DNA of 64,000 bases from Pseudomonas fortuita (GTDB lineage Bacteria > Pseudomonadota > Gammaproteobacteria > Pseudomonadales > Pseudomonadaceae), in the NCBI RefSeq assembly GCF_026898135.2, contig NZ_CP114035.2, forward strand, positions 3,761,501 through 3,825,500. Reading direction: 5' to 3'. Under the pieces are notes generated by a model. It worked only from the letters and a program-made list of their open reading frames with translations. It was not told the DNA's origin and ran no database searches. Shown here one piece after another: positions 17,307-26,581 of this stretch. The number at the start of each line of letters is the position of its first letter. The first letter of the stretch is position 1. The position numbers and the translations under genes are program-made.

Positions 17307-18550
17307 GCCTTGTCCGCCTGTTTGATCGGGAGTTCGAAGGAGGCTTCGCTGGCCGGTCCATTGATTGCAGTGCTGAGCACCGCAGGCGCCGGCTCGGCTT
17401 CAGGGTCGTCATCGTGCAGTTCGGCACGGCGGCGACTGGACGGCCAGAGTCCTTCGGGGCGAAAACGCATCACCAGGATCAGCGCCAGGCCGAATACCAG
17501 CATGCGCAGGGTTGAGGCATCCAGCACGTTGCGCAGGATATCGCGACTGATGAAGGTGACGTTGTCCATCACCCACGGCTGGACCCAGTTGACCAGGTCG
17601 CGGAACAGTTCGGGCATCACCGACAGGATCAGCGCCCCCAGCACCACGCCCCGGATCGAGCCCATGCCGCCGAGCACCACCATGGCCAGGACCATGATCG
17701 ACTCCATCAGGGTGAACGATTCGGGGCTGACGAAACCCTGGTAGCTGGAGAACAGCACACCGGACACCCCGCCAAAGGTCGCCCCCATGGCAAAGGCCAG
17801 CAGCTTGAGGTTGCGCTTGTTCAGGCCCATGGCCTCGGCCGCCACTTCGTCTTCGCGCAGGGCCATCCAGGCGCGGCCGATACGCGACACTTCCAGGCGC
17901 TTGGACAGCACGATGCAGAGGATGACGACGAACAGGAAGAACAGGTAGTAGCTGATCACCGGCGACACGGGCAGGCCGAACAGGCTCCAGCTTTGCTGCA
18001 GCGACAGCACCGGCGTTGCCCCGGCACCTGGCGCGTGCGCCCATGCCCCGAAGTCGACGTGCAGCGGGGCAATGTTGCTGATGCCCTGGGGACCGTTGGT
18101 GAGGTTCACCGGCTGGTCCAGGTTGTTCATGAAGATGCGAATGATCTCGCCGAAGCCCAGGGTGACGATGGCCAGGTAATCGCCGCGCAACTTGAGTACC
18201 GGCGCACCGATCAGCACCCCGCAAATGGCCGCAGCCACGGCAGCCAACGGGATGATCACCCACACCGGCCAGTCCAGCACAGCCTCAAGCAGGCCGGCCA
18301 TTTGCAGGTGGGGCGAAGCCAGCAGTGCATACAGGTAGGCACCAATGGCGTAGAAGCCGATGTAGCCCATGTCGAGCAGGCCGGCATAACCGATGACAAT
18401 GTTCAGTCCCAACGCCAGCAGCACGTAGAGCATGGCAAAGCCAAGAATGCGCACCCAGGTAGCGCCCAGCATGGGAATGGCCTCGACCAGGAACGGCAAG
18501 GCGATGAAGCCGAGAATCAACAACAGGTACTGGGTCTTGAGGTTTTTCAT
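17303..18550 (-). CDS. Branched-chain-type ABC importer, permease (LivM-like)
   Basis: A 415-residue inner-membrane permease with about ten helices. It carries the LivM pattern GLNIVIGYAGLLDMGYIGFYAIGAY and the ATPase-contact loop RIGRAWMALREDEVAAEAMG. A 50-60 residue hydrophilic tail after the last helix (acidic, proline- and alanine-rich) is typical of LivM. ATG 18550 has a strong GAGGAGG nine bases upstream. The LivH-like gene precedes it by 10 bp. Confidence 0.92.
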   Translation of the reverse strand: MKNLKTQYLLLILGFIALPFLVEAIPMLGATWVRILGFAMLYVLLALGLNIVIGYAGLLDMGYIGFYAIGAYLYALLASPHLQMAGLLEAVLDWPVWVIIPLAAVAAAICGVLIGAPVLKLRGDYLAIVTLGFGEIIRIFMNNLDQPVNLTNGPQGISNIAPLHVDFGAWAHAPGAGATPVLSLQQSWSLFGLPVSPVISYYLFFLFVVILCIVLSKRLEVSRIGRAWMALREDEVAAEAMGLNKRNLKLLAFAMGATFGGVSGVLFSSYQGFVSPESFTLMESIMVLAMVVLGGMGSIRGVVLGALILSVMPELFRDLVNWVQPWVMDNVTFISRDILRNVLDASTLRMLVFGLALILVMRFRPEGLWPSSRRRAELHDDDPEAEPAPAVLSTAINGPASEASFELPIKQADKA

Positions 18551-18560
18551 GACTGCCTCC

Positions 18561-19499
18561 TCACGCCCGGTCAGCCTGGCGTTCGCCAAGCAGCCCATTG
18601 GGCCGGAACAGCAACACCAGGATCAGCACCGCAAAGGCGAAGATGTCCTGGTAGTTGGCCCCCAGGAAGCCGCCCGTCAACTGCCCGGTGTAGCCTGCCG
18701 CCAGCGATTCGATCAGCCCCAGCAACAGGCCACCGGCCATGGCCCCGAACAGGTTGCCGATACCACCAAGCACCGCTGCGGAGAATGCTTTCAGGCCCAG
18801 CAGCAGGCCCATGTAGGCATCGGCCTGGCCGTAGTTGATGGCGCGCATTACCCCGGCGATGGCACCCAGGCTGGCGCCAATCAGGAAGGTGGCGCTGATC
18901 ACCCGATTGATGTTGATGCCCATCAGCCCGGCCACTTCCTGATTCTGCGCGGTGGCGCGCATGGCTTTGCCCAGGCGAGTCTTGTCCACCAATAGCCACA
19001 AGCCAAGCATGATCACCACGGCAACCAGCATGATCGAGAGCTGCACGTTGGTGACAGTGGCGCCGAACACGTCCACGGGCCGCGTCTCTACCACTTCAGG
19101 GAAGGTCTTGTAGCCGCGCCCCCAGATCATCATCGCCAGGTTCTGCAAGGCGATGGAGATGCCGATGGCAAGGATCAGCGGGGTCAGCCGCGGGGCTTTG
19201 CGCAAGGGCCGATAGGCGTACTTTTCCATGCCCTGGGCCAGCAGCATGCACACCACCGCAGCAGCCATGATTGCCAGCAGCAACGTGATGACGCCAGGGG
19301 CAAAGCCGGCGCCAGCGAGCATTGTCAGTACCGAAATGGTGACCATGGCGCCGATCATCACCACCTCGCCGTGGGCGAAGTTGATCAGGCCGATGATGCC
19401 GTAGACCATGGTGTAGCCCAAGGCTACCAGGGCATAGATGCTGCCCAGCACCAGGCCGTTAAGGACCTGTTGCAACAAGATATCGAAATTACCGTCCAC
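18561..19499 (-). CDS. Branched-chain-type ABC importer, permease (LivH-like)
   Basis: A 312-residue inner-membrane permease with about eight helices, including the LivH patterns GLVLGSIYALVALGYTMVYG and INFAHGEVVMIGA and the coupling loop KAMRATAQNQEVAGLMGI. The start is GTG at 19499, with GAGGAT about 7 bp upstream; no ATG lies in a better place. A 130-bp gap separates it from the binding-protein gene, as often seen in liv-type operons where the binding protein is made in excess. Confidence 0.92.
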   Translation of the reverse strand: MDGNFDILLQQVLNGLVLGSIYALVALGYTMVYGIIGLINFAHGEVVMIGAMVTISVLTMLAGAGFAPGVITLLLAIMAAAVVCMLLAQGMEKYAYRPLRKAPRLTPLILAIGISIALQNLAMMIWGRGYKTFPEVVETRPVDVFGATVTNVQLSIMLVAVVIMLGLWLLVDKTRLGKAMRATAQNQEVAGLMGININRVISATFLIGASLGAIAGVMRAINYGQADAYMGLLLGLKAFSAAVLGGIGNLFGAMAGGLLLGLIESLAAGYTGQLTGGFLGANYQDIFAFAVLILVLLFRPNGLLGERQADRA

Positions 19500-19629
19500 G
19501 CGCTGAATCCTCGAAACTGCGTTGTCGTCGGCGCGCGGCGGCTCAGCGCCACACGCCGACTGGCCTGGCAGGTGGGAAAAGTCTTCTTGTTATGTCGCAG
19601 GCGTGCGCCCGCTTGTTATGGGGTGAAAC

Positions 19630-20778
19630 TCAGTCGCGCTCGACCGACAAGGTTTTCCAGCCACCTTCGGCGAACTGGAACACGGTGGCAGCCGGGTTCT
19701 TCAGGTTGCCCTTGTCATCGAAGGCGATGGTGCCGGTGACGCCGTCATAGCTCTGGCTCTTGAGCACTGGCAGATACACTTTGGGGTCGTCGGAGCCGGC
19801 CTTGACCATGGCGTTGATCGCGGCCCAGGTGGCGTCATACGCAGCGGGCGACGACTGCACCACACCCACGCCGAACTTGTCCTTGAGCTTCTGTTCGAAG
19901 GCTGCCCCTTTGGGCATGTCCAGCAGCGGCGTGCCATAGTTCCAGGCATAGGTACCTTCGGCGGCGCTGCCAGCCATCTGCTTGAACGAGTCATTGGGCA
20001 GGTTGCCGATGTTCATGAAGCGCGCCTTCAGGCCCAGGTTTTTCATCTGCTTGGCCATGGGTGCGGCCTGGTAGTCGAGTGCCGCGAAGAACACCGCGTC
20101 GGCCTTTTGCGCCTTGGCAGTGGTGAGGATGGCGTTGAAATCGGTGGACTTGTCGTTGGTGTACTCACGCACCACCACATTGCCGCCAGCCGCCTTGACC
20201 GCCCTGGTCACCTCGTCGGCCAGGCCTTGGCCATAGGCGGTGCGGTCATCGAAGATGGCGATGCGCTGGGCCTTGAGCTGGCTGACCAGGTAGTTGCCGG
20301 CGTAGCGGCCCAGGGTGGCGTCGTCGTTGACCGTGCGAAACACCGAAGGGATGCCCTGCTGGGTCAAGGTGGGGTTGGTGGCCGAGGGCGAGATCTGCGG
20401 GATGCCGGCGGCGGCGTAGATCTTCGAAGCCGGGATGCTGGTGCCGGAGTTGTAGTGGCCGATCACCACCGCCACTTTCGAGTCCACCAGGCGTTGCGCC
20501 ACCGCCGTGCCCGTGCGTGGGTCGGCGACATCGTCCTCGGAGACCAGTTTGAACTGGGCCACCTTGTCACCGATTTTCAGTTGCTGCTGGTTGGCCTCTT
20601 CTACGGCAATCTGAATGCCATGCTCGACGTCCTGTCCCTGGTGCGCCGAAGGGCCGGTCAGGGGGCCGGCGAAGCCGATCCTGACAACTTCACTGTCTGC
20701 TGCGTTTGCCGTCCCCATGGCCATCAGCAATGTTACCGCGGTCGCGAGGGCTGTACGCCCTCCCTTGTTGTTATTCAT
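19630..20778 (-). CDS. Branched-chain-type ABC importer, periplasmic binding protein (LivK-like)
   Basis: A 382-residue periplasmic binding protein with a signal peptide cleaved near residue 26 (GTANA before ADSEV). The segment VVRIGFAGPLTGPSAHQGQDVEHGIQIAVEEAN is the LivJ/LivK-type start of the Leu/Ile/Val-binding fold, and AVVIGHYNSGTSIPASKIY holds part of the ligand site. ATG 20778 has GGGAG upstream. It is the first gene of the importer operon, transcribed away from a GntR regulator. The ligand cannot be assigned from sequence alone. Confidence 0.9.
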   Translation of the reverse strand: MNNNKGGRTALATAVTLLMAMGTANAADSEVVRIGFAGPLTGPSAHQGQDVEHGIQIAVEEANQQQLKIGDKVAQFKLVSEDDVADPRTGTAVAQRLVDSKVAVVIGHYNSGTSIPASKIYAAAGIPQISPSATNPTLTQQGIPSVFRTVNDDATLGRYAGNYLVSQLKAQRIAIFDDRTAYGQGLADEVTRAVKAAGGNVVVREYTNDKSTDFNAILTTAKAQKADAVFFAALDYQAAPMAKQMKNLGLKARFMNIGNLPNDSFKQMAGSAAEGTYAWNYGTPLLDMPKGAAFEQKLKDKFGVGVVQSSPAAYDATWAAINAMVKAGSDDPKVYLPVLKSQSYDGVTGTIAFDDKGNLKNPAATVFQFAEGGWKTLSVERD

Positions 20779-20854
20779 GCTCAGCTCCCAGTAGTGATTG
20801 GACGAACCTCGACATCGCTTACCGCATGCGAAATGGCCGGAACGCCATCGCACT

Positions 20855-20866
20855 TGTAAGATAACA
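20855..20866. promoter_or_regulatory. Putative GntR operator A
   Basis: TGTAAGATAACA, about 77 bp before the binding-protein gene. It matches a second site at 20976 in 10 of 12 positions (shared pattern TGTWWGATAACA). Both lie in the divergent importer/GntR gap. FadR-type regulators bind short palindromes of this general shape; the assignment is an inference. Confidence 0.4.
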
Positions 20867-20975
20867 GTCAGCAGGCAACTGTCAATGGGTGTATGCTACG
20901 CGAGCAGGTAAAATAATTTTCACGGCGACGAGATCTGCGTGGTCAAGAAGTGGGGCATCAGACGAGCTAGTAAGA

Positions 20976-20987
20976 TGTTTGATAACA
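20976..20987. promoter_or_regulatory. Putative GntR operator B
   Basis: TGTTTGATAACA within the 14-bp palindrome ATGTT-TGAT-AACAT (20975-20988), 121 bp from operator A and about 120 bp before the GntR start. Confidence 0.4.
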
Positions 20988-21107
20988 TATGCCGACAACA
21001 TCACCGCTGGTTGGCTACGGATCCCGCCGCAAGGGGCATGAGGGCTGCGCGCAACCTGCCGGAGAATCAACCGTGATGAGCCAATCAGTTTCAGGAGCAA
21101 CCCTTCT

Positions 21108-21833
21108 ATGAATGCGTCGTTAGGCACGCGTCGCGCCAATCTGGCGGAAATCGTGATCCAGGAGCTTTCCAGCCGGATCGACACTGGCACCTACGGCCCG
21201 GGCGACAAGCTGCCGTCCGAACAAGCGCTGTGCAAAGAGTTCAACGTCAGCCGCCCGGTCATCCGCGAAGCGGTGGCCTCGCTGCGCCTGGGCGGGCGCC
21301 TGGTTGCCCGTCAAGGTGTGGGCGTATTCGTGGTCGAGCAGGATGTGAAACGCATCGGCTTTGCCATCGACAGCGTGGTCGATGACGTACGCGCTGCGGC
21401 GCAGATCCTTGAATTGCGCCTGGGGATCGAGGCGGAATCGGTGGCCCGCGCCGCCGAGCGCCGCAGCCCGGCCAGCATGGCGGCGATCACCGAGGCGTTC
21501 GACCGCTTCAACTCGCTGGACGGTGCCACGCAGGAAGAGGAAGCCAAGGCCGACTTCGAATTCCACCTGGCGATTGCACGGGCCACCAACAACCCGCATT
21601 TCACGCAATTGCTGGAAGCGCTGGGGCCGGACATCATCCTTGACCTGAACCTCAAACATGGCCAAGTAACCGGCAAGAACCGCCAGGCACACATCAAGAA
21701 AATTGCCCGCGAGCACGGGGCAATCCTGTCAGCGATCAGCATGGGCGATGTGGCCAGCGCACGTACGGCGCTGCGCAAGCACCTGGAAGAAAGCCTGTCG
21801 CGCTACCAGCGGCTGCTCGACAGCAAGGCCTGA
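21108..21833 (+). CDS. GntR-family (FadR subfamily) regulator of the importer
   Basis: A 241-residue regulator. The winged helix (residues about 8-75) shows YGPGDKLPSEQALCKEFNVSRPVIREAVASLR, and an FCD effector domain follows with the metal-site residues in DFEFHLAIARATNNPH. AGGAG lies 10 bp before ATG 21108. It is divergent from the ABC importer across 329 bp, so it most likely controls that operon. It could also sense a product of the nearby catabolic operon. The effector is unknown. Confidence 0.88.
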   Translation: MNASLGTRRANLAEIVIQELSSRIDTGTYGPGDKLPSEQALCKEFNVSRPVIREAVASLRLGGRLVARQGVGVFVVEQDVKRIGFAIDSVVDDVRAAAQILELRLGIEAESVARAAERRSPASMAAITEAFDRFNSLDGATQEEEAKADFEFHLAIARATNNPHFTQLLEALGPDIILDLNLKHGQVTGKNRQAHIKKIAREHGAILSAISMGDVASARTALRKHLEESLSRYQRLLDSKA

Positions 21834-21848
21834 TCGTAACCCTGTGTC

Positions 21849-21993
21849 GGCCTCTTCGCGGGTAAACCCGCTCCCACAGTGACCGCACGGCCTTCAAATC
21901 ATGCGCCGTACCTATGGGAAATTTCCACAGGTGCCATGCAGATCTTGAGAGCTGTGCAGTACCTGTGGGAGCGGGTTTGCCCGCAAAGAGGCC
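21849..21993. repeat. REP pair (inverted)
   Basis: Inverted REP units at 21849-21879 and 21961-21993 (core gcgggt/acccgc with gtgggagcgg), between the convergent GntR and aldehyde dehydrogenase genes. Confidence 0.85.
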
Positions 21994-22025
21994 GGTACAG
22001 GCAACCTCAGAGCCTCAGGAATGCC

Positions 22026-23474
22026 TTAAAGCCCAAGGCACACATACTTGAGTTCCAGGTAATCCTCGATCCCGTAGCGTGACCCCTCCCTGCCCAACCC
22101 CGAGGCCTTCACCCCGCCAAACGGCGCCACTTCAGTCGCCACCACGCCGACGTTGACCCCGACCATGCCGTACTCCAGCGCTTCCGTCACCCGCCAGATG
22201 CGCCCGACATCCCGGGCATACAGGTAGCAGGCCAGGCCGAACTCGGTGTCGTTGGCCTGGGCAATCACTTCCTCCTCACTGCCGAAGCGGAAGATCGGCG
22301 CCACCGGCCCGAAAATTTCCTCGCGCGCCACGCGCATGTCCGGCGTCACATCCGCCAGCAAGGTCGGCTCGAAGAAGGCCTCGCCCATGGCGTGCCGACG
22401 CCCTCCCGCCACCACCCGCGCACCGGCCTCCACAGCTTCGCCGACCAGCCGTTCGACACCATTGGCCGCACGCCCGTCGATCATCGGGCCGACCTGTGTA
22501 CCTGGTGCATCGCCCTGCCCGACGACCAGCTCACCCACGCGCTCGGCAAAGCGCGCCACGAAGCGCTCGTAGATGCCGTCCTGGATATAGAAGCGGTTGG
22601 CGCACACGCAGGTCTGCCCGCTGTTGCGGAACTTGGCGATCAGCGCGCCTTCCACCGCTTTTTCCAGGTCGGCATCGTCGAACACGATGAACGGAGCGTT
22701 GCCGCCCAGCTCCATGGTCACCTTCTTCACCGTTGCCGCCGACTGCCGCAGCAACTGGATGCCGATGGGGGTCGAGCCGGTGAACGACAACTTGCGCACC
22801 ACCGGGCTGGCCGTCAGCTCGCCGCCAATGGCCGCCGAATCGCCGGTCACCACGCTAAGCACACCCACCGGGATACCGGCACGCTCGGCCAGCACGCACA
22901 GTGCCAGCGCGCTGAACGGGGTTTGCGAAGCGGGCTTGAGCACCAACGTGCAGCCCGCCGCCAAAGCCGGCGCCGCCTTGCGGGTGATCATCGCCGCCGG
23001 GAAGTTCCAAGGTGTAATCGCCGCACACACACCAATCGGTTCCTTGGTCACGATCAAGCGCCGATCAGCGTTCGGCGAAGGAATCACATCGCCATAGATG
23101 CGTTTGCCTTCCTCGGCATAGAACTCCACATAAGCGGCGGCAAAGGCAATCTCGCCACGGGATTCGGCCAGGGGCTTGCCCTGCTCGGCGGTCATGATGC
23201 GCGCCAGGTCTTCCTGATGAGCGAGGATTTCGCGGAACCAGGCCTGCAGCGGGGCGGCACGCTCCTTGGCAGTCAGCGCCCGCCACGCTGGCAAGGCGCA
23301 CTCGGCAGCCGCGATGGCACGGCGGGTTTCTTCTGCCCCCATCCGCGGCACGTGGCCCAGCACTTGGCCGGTGGCCGGGTTGGTCACGGCAATGCGCTGG
23401 CCGCTGTCAGCCGCCAGCCATTTTCCATCGATATAGCAAACTTCACGCAGCAGATCACGATCGGCAAGTTTCAT
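22026..23474 (-). CDS. NAD(P)-dependent aldehyde dehydrogenase, succinate-semialdehyde-dehydrogenase-like
   Basis: A 482-residue aldehyde dehydrogenase with all catalytic residues: N157 (PWNF), K180, E255 (MELGGNAPF) and nucleophile C289 (GQTCVC). Length and the C-terminal block FGGVKASGLGREGSRYGIEDYLELKYVCLGL are those of GabD/GabD2-type succinate or glutarate semialdehyde dehydrogenases, so an omega-oxo acid is a likely substrate. It is the last gene of the seven-gene minus-strand operon, 63 bp after the ThDP enzyme. In that pathway it would oxidise the final aldehyde to an acid; the exact aldehyde is unknown. Confidence 0.9.
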   Translation of the reverse strand: MKLADRDLLREVCYIDGKWLAADSGQRIAVTNPATGQVLGHVPRMGAEETRRAIAAAECALPAWRALTAKERAAPLQAWFREILAHQEDLARIMTAEQGKPLAESRGEIAFAAAYVEFYAEEGKRIYGDVIPSPNADRRLIVTKEPIGVCAAITPWNFPAAMITRKAAPALAAGCTLVLKPASQTPFSALALCVLAERAGIPVGVLSVVTGDSAAIGGELTASPVVRKLSFTGSTPIGIQLLRQSAATVKKVTMELGGNAPFIVFDDADLEKAVEGALIAKFRNSGQTCVCANRFYIQDGIYERFVARFAERVGELVVGQGDAPGTQVGPMIDGRAANGVERLVGEAVEAGARVVAGGRRHAMGEAFFEPTLLADVTPDMRVAREEIFGPVAPIFRFGSEEEVIAQANDTEFGLACYLYARDVGRIWRVTEALEYGMVGVNVGVVATEVAPFGGVKASGLGREGSRYGIEDYLELKYVCLGL

Positions 23475-23537
23475 GTCGATTGGCTCGTTCGGATAATGAA
23501 AAAAGGTGGGGCCGGACCGCGCCCCACCCGAGGTGAA

Positions 23538-25223
23538 TCAGCGCTTGGCTTGCAGGGCCTTGTCGCGAATCTGGCTGAGGGTCATGCGCGGGGTCAGGGC
23601 TTCGGGGTCGACCTGCACTTCGATCAGCGCCGGCTTGCCGGATACTTGGCAACGCTCGAAAGCGGCAGCGAAGTCCTCGGTACGGGTAACGGTTTCACCG
23701 TGCAGCCCATAGGCGCGCGCCAGGGCGGCAAAGTCCGGGTTGTGCAGTTCGGTGCCGGACACCCGCCCAGGATAGGTGCGCTCCTGGTGCATGCGGATGG
23801 TGCCGTACATGCCGTTGTTGACCACCACGGTGATCACCCGTGCGTCGTAGTGCGCCGCAGTGGCCAGTTCCTGGCCATTCATCAGGAAACAACCGTCACC
23901 GGCAAACGCCACCACCGTGCGCTGCGGGTAGGTCAGCTTGGCCGCCACTGCCGCCGGCACGCCGTAGCCCATCGAGCCGTTGGTAGGCCCGAGCAGCGTG
24001 CGGAATACACGGTGCTGGTAGCCACGGTGCACCCAGCCGGTGTAGTTGCCGGCACCACAGGTGAGGATGCTGTCGGCCGGCAGGGTCTTGTTCAGCCAGG
24101 CGATCACTTCGCTCATCTGCACATCACCCGGCGAGCGCGGTGTTTCGAAGTTGCCGCGGTAGCCGCTGTTCAGGCTGGCGACCCAGTCGGCGAATTCCGC
24201 CGGACGCACCGCCTGCAAGGCAGCGGCCTGGGCCAGGAAGCTGCCGGGGCCGGCATTGATGCCCAGGGTCGGCTGGTAAACGCGGCCGATCTCCTCGGCG
24301 CTGGCATGTACATGCACCAGCGCCTGCTTTGGCGTTGGAATGTCGACCAGCGCATATCCGCCCGTGGTCATCTCACCCAGGCGGGCACCCACCACAATCA
24401 ACAGGTCAGACTGCTTTACCGCATCGACCAACACCGGGCCGGCAGCCAGGCCCAGGTCACCGGCATAGTGCGGGTCGGTGTTGTCGAACAGGTCCTGGCA
24501 GCGGAACGACGCCGCCAGTGGCACGTTCTGCGCCTGCACGAAGCGCTTCAGGTCGGCCACCGCCTGGTCATTCCAGCCACCGCCACCGGCAATCACCAGT
24601 GGCCGCTGGGCCTTTGCCAGCAGCGCCTGCAACTCGCCCAGTGCCTGGGGCGCCGGAGCAGCCTCGACACGCTGGGCCGGGCGCGCATCGGCGACCTGCA
24701 CCAGGTCGGTGAGCATGTCTTCTGGCAGCGCGATTACCACCGGACCAGGGCGGCCACTGATGGCGCGCTGGAAAGCCTGGTTGACCAGTTCGGGAATGCG
24801 CGCGGCATCGTCGATCTGCACCACCCACTTGGCCATCTGGCCGAACATGCGCCGGTAGTCCACTTCCTGGAAGGCTTCGCGTTCGATCTGGTCACGGGCC
24901 ACCTGGCCGATGAACAGCAGCATCGGCGTGGAGTCCTGGAACGCGGTGTGCACGCCCACCGAGGCGTTGGTGGCACCTGGGCCGCGGGTGACGAAGCAGA
25001 TGCCTGGCTGGCCTGTCAGCTTGCCGTAGGCCTCGGCCATGTAGGCAGCACCGCCCTCCTGGCGGCAGACGATCAGGTCGATCTCATCCTGCACATCGTG
25101 TAGCGCATCGAGCACTGCCAGGTAGCTTTCACCTGGCACGCAGAACGCACGCTCGACACCATTCACCCGCAGGGCATCGACCAGTACCTGGCCGCCACTG
25201 CGCTTCACTTCGGAGTTGCTCAT
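23538..25223 (-). CDS. Thiamine-diphosphate enzyme of the acetolactate synthase/decarboxylase superfamily
   Basis: A 561-residue ThDP enzyme with the three usual domains. The cofactor-activating glutamate is E56 (CRQEGGAAYMAEA), and the ThDP/Mg motif starts with GDG 442-444 and ends with NN 469-470. It resembles acetolactate synthase large subunits, but no small regulatory subunit is encoded nearby, so a catabolic 2-oxo-acid decarboxylase or carboligase is more likely than amino-acid synthesis. It sits between the FAD oxidoreductase (25 bp gap) and the aldehyde dehydrogenase. Decarboxylation of a 2-oxo acid to an aldehyde for that dehydrogenase would fit the order. Confidence 0.88.
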   Translation of the reverse strand: MSNSEVKRSGGQVLVDALRVNGVERAFCVPGESYLAVLDALHDVQDEIDLIVCRQEGGAAYMAEAYGKLTGQPGICFVTRGPGATNASVGVHTAFQDSTPMLLFIGQVARDQIEREAFQEVDYRRMFGQMAKWVVQIDDAARIPELVNQAFQRAISGRPGPVVIALPEDMLTDLVQVADARPAQRVEAAPAPQALGELQALLAKAQRPLVIAGGGGWNDQAVADLKRFVQAQNVPLAASFRCQDLFDNTDPHYAGDLGLAAGPVLVDAVKQSDLLIVVGARLGEMTTGGYALVDIPTPKQALVHVHASAEEIGRVYQPTLGINAGPGSFLAQAAALQAVRPAEFADWVASLNSGYRGNFETPRSPGDVQMSEVIAWLNKTLPADSILTCGAGNYTGWVHRGYQHRVFRTLLGPTNGSMGYGVPAAVAAKLTYPQRTVVAFAGDGCFLMNGQELATAAHYDARVITVVVNNGMYGTIRMHQERTYPGRVSGTELHNPDFAALARAYGLHGETVTRTEDFAAAFERCQVSGKPALIEVQVDPEALTPRMTLSQIRDKALQAKR

Positions 25224-25248
25224 TGTTGTTCTCCCTCATGCGCTGCGG

Positions 25249-26445
25249 TCAGATGACCGAATCTTCCAGGAACGGCTTGTTGTCGATCACCCGCTGGTAA
25301 CTCAGCGCGCTCAGGTCGAGCGAGCGGTAGCCGCCATAGGTGATCAATTCGGACAGCCCGCGACCAATGGCCGGTGCCTGCTGCAGCCCATGCCCGCTGA
25401 AGCCATTGCAGAACAGGAAGTTGTTCACCTCGTTATGCGGGCCAACGATGGCGTTGTGGTCCAGCACGCAGAAGTCGTAGTGCCCGGCCCAGAAGTTGAC
25501 CACCTTGATGCCTTCGAACGCCGGCACCCGCTCAGCGAGGATCGGCCACACCTCTTCGTCGAACTCTTCGTGCAGCACATCGAAATCTTCGAAGTCCACT
25601 TCCGGGTCGTTTTTCGGGTAGGTACCGCCCAGGTAGAACTTGCCTTCGGGGCGGAAGAACACCCCGGTCGGGTCGATGGTCAGGGGCACGGTGCCTTCCA
25701 GCGGGGTACGGCAATCGAACACGAACAGCGAGCGGCGGCGCGGCTCGACCGGGATATCCAGGCCGGCCATGCGCGCCACCTTGGTACCGCGGGTACCGGC
25801 ACAGTTGACCAGCAGGCCGCAGCCGATGCGCTCTCCGCTGGCCAGTTGCACGCCGGTAATCCGGTCGCCTTCACGCTGGACACTCACCACTTCGTTCTCG
25901 ATGTACTCGATGCCCATCGAGCGCGCCTTGCGGCGGAAGCCGTTGAGCATGCCCAGGCTGTCGAACCAGCCTTCACCGCTACGCCCGTAGCTGGCACCGG
26001 CGAGGCTGTCGATGTTCACCCAAGGGAATGTGCGCTGCAGCTGCTCGGGGTCGAGCAAGTGCACGTCAGCGCCGTGGGATACCTGGGTATCGTGCAGGCG
26101 GCGCAGCACTTCGTAGCCTTTGTCATCACCCAGAAACAGGTAGCCGTTCTCGTGGAAGGCCAGGTCCGGGCGATCGCCATCTACCTCCATCACTTCGGGG
26201 AAGCTGCGCACGAACTCGGCACCGAATCTGGAAATTTCGATGTTGATCGGGTTGGAGAACTGCTGGCGGATCGAGCTGCTCGACAGCGCGGTGGCCGACT
26301 TGTTGTAGGTCCAGTCGCGCTCGATGACCAGTACCGAACCGTTGAAGTCCGGGTTGTTGGCCAGGAAGTAGGCGGTGGCGCTGCCGTTGACCGCGCCACC
26401 GACGATCACCACATCGTAATTCTGTTGTTTAGCGGTGGAAGCCAT
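25249..26445 (-). CDS. FAD-dependent oxidoreductase of the DAO family
   Basis: A 398-residue flavoprotein. The N-terminal FAD-binding motif is VVIVGGAVNGSATAYFL (about residues 12-28), with VIERD binding the ribose. The C-terminal NNFLFCNGFSGHGLQQAPAIGRGLSELI is the second FAD contact of DAO-type enzymes (sarcosine oxidase, D-amino acid and opine oxidases, FOXRED1-like). Such enzymes oxidise a C-N bond of an amino or imino acid. ATG 26445 has AGAGAG 9 bp upstream; the frame is open further upstream but crosses a REP element. The gap of 136 bp to the preceding dehydrogenase gene is the largest in the operon. Confidence 0.87.
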   Translation of the reverse strand: MASTAKQQNYDVVIVGGAVNGSATAYFLANNPDFNGSVLVIERDWTYNKSATALSSSSIRQQFSNPINIEISRFGAEFVRSFPEVMEVDGDRPDLAFHENGYLFLGDDKGYEVLRRLHDTQVSHGADVHLLDPEQLQRTFPWVNIDSLAGASYGRSGEGWFDSLGMLNGFRRKARSMGIEYIENEVVSVQREGDRITGVQLASGERIGCGLLVNCAGTRGTKVARMAGLDIPVEPRRRSLFVFDCRTPLEGTVPLTIDPTGVFFRPEGKFYLGGTYPKNDPEVDFEDFDVLHEEFDEEVWPILAERVPAFEGIKVVNFWAGHYDFCVLDHNAIVGPHNEVNNFLFCNGFSGHGLQQAPAIGRGLSELITYGGYRSLDLSALSYQRVIDNKPFLEDSVI

Positions 26446-26516
26446 GGAATTAGCTCTCTTCTGATGTTGCGATATACAAGATTCACACTCGCCACGCGGG
26501 CTTCTTTTACCCGCAC

Positions 26517-26550
26517 CGGCCTCTTCGCGGGTAAGCCCGCTCCCACAATG
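26517..26550. repeat. Single REP unit inside an operon
   Basis: One REP unit (gcgggtaagcccgctcccac) in the 136-bp gap between the FAD oxidoreductase and uronate-dehydrogenase-like genes. A REP here may lower downstream expression or protect the upstream mRNA end. Confidence 0.8.
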
Positions 26551-26581
26551 GGCCGCGCTGTCCCTGTGGCAGACGAGGCGA

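Noticed and set aside
22392..25103. Plus-strand open frame of about 900 codons opposite the aldehyde dehydrogenase and ThDP genes
   Set aside because: Antisense shadow of two well-supported enzymes; low-complexity composition and no ribosome site.
23538..25223. Biosynthetic acetolactate synthase (ilvB/ilvI)
   Set aside because: No small regulatory subunit or ilv genes nearby; it sits in the middle of a catabolic operon.
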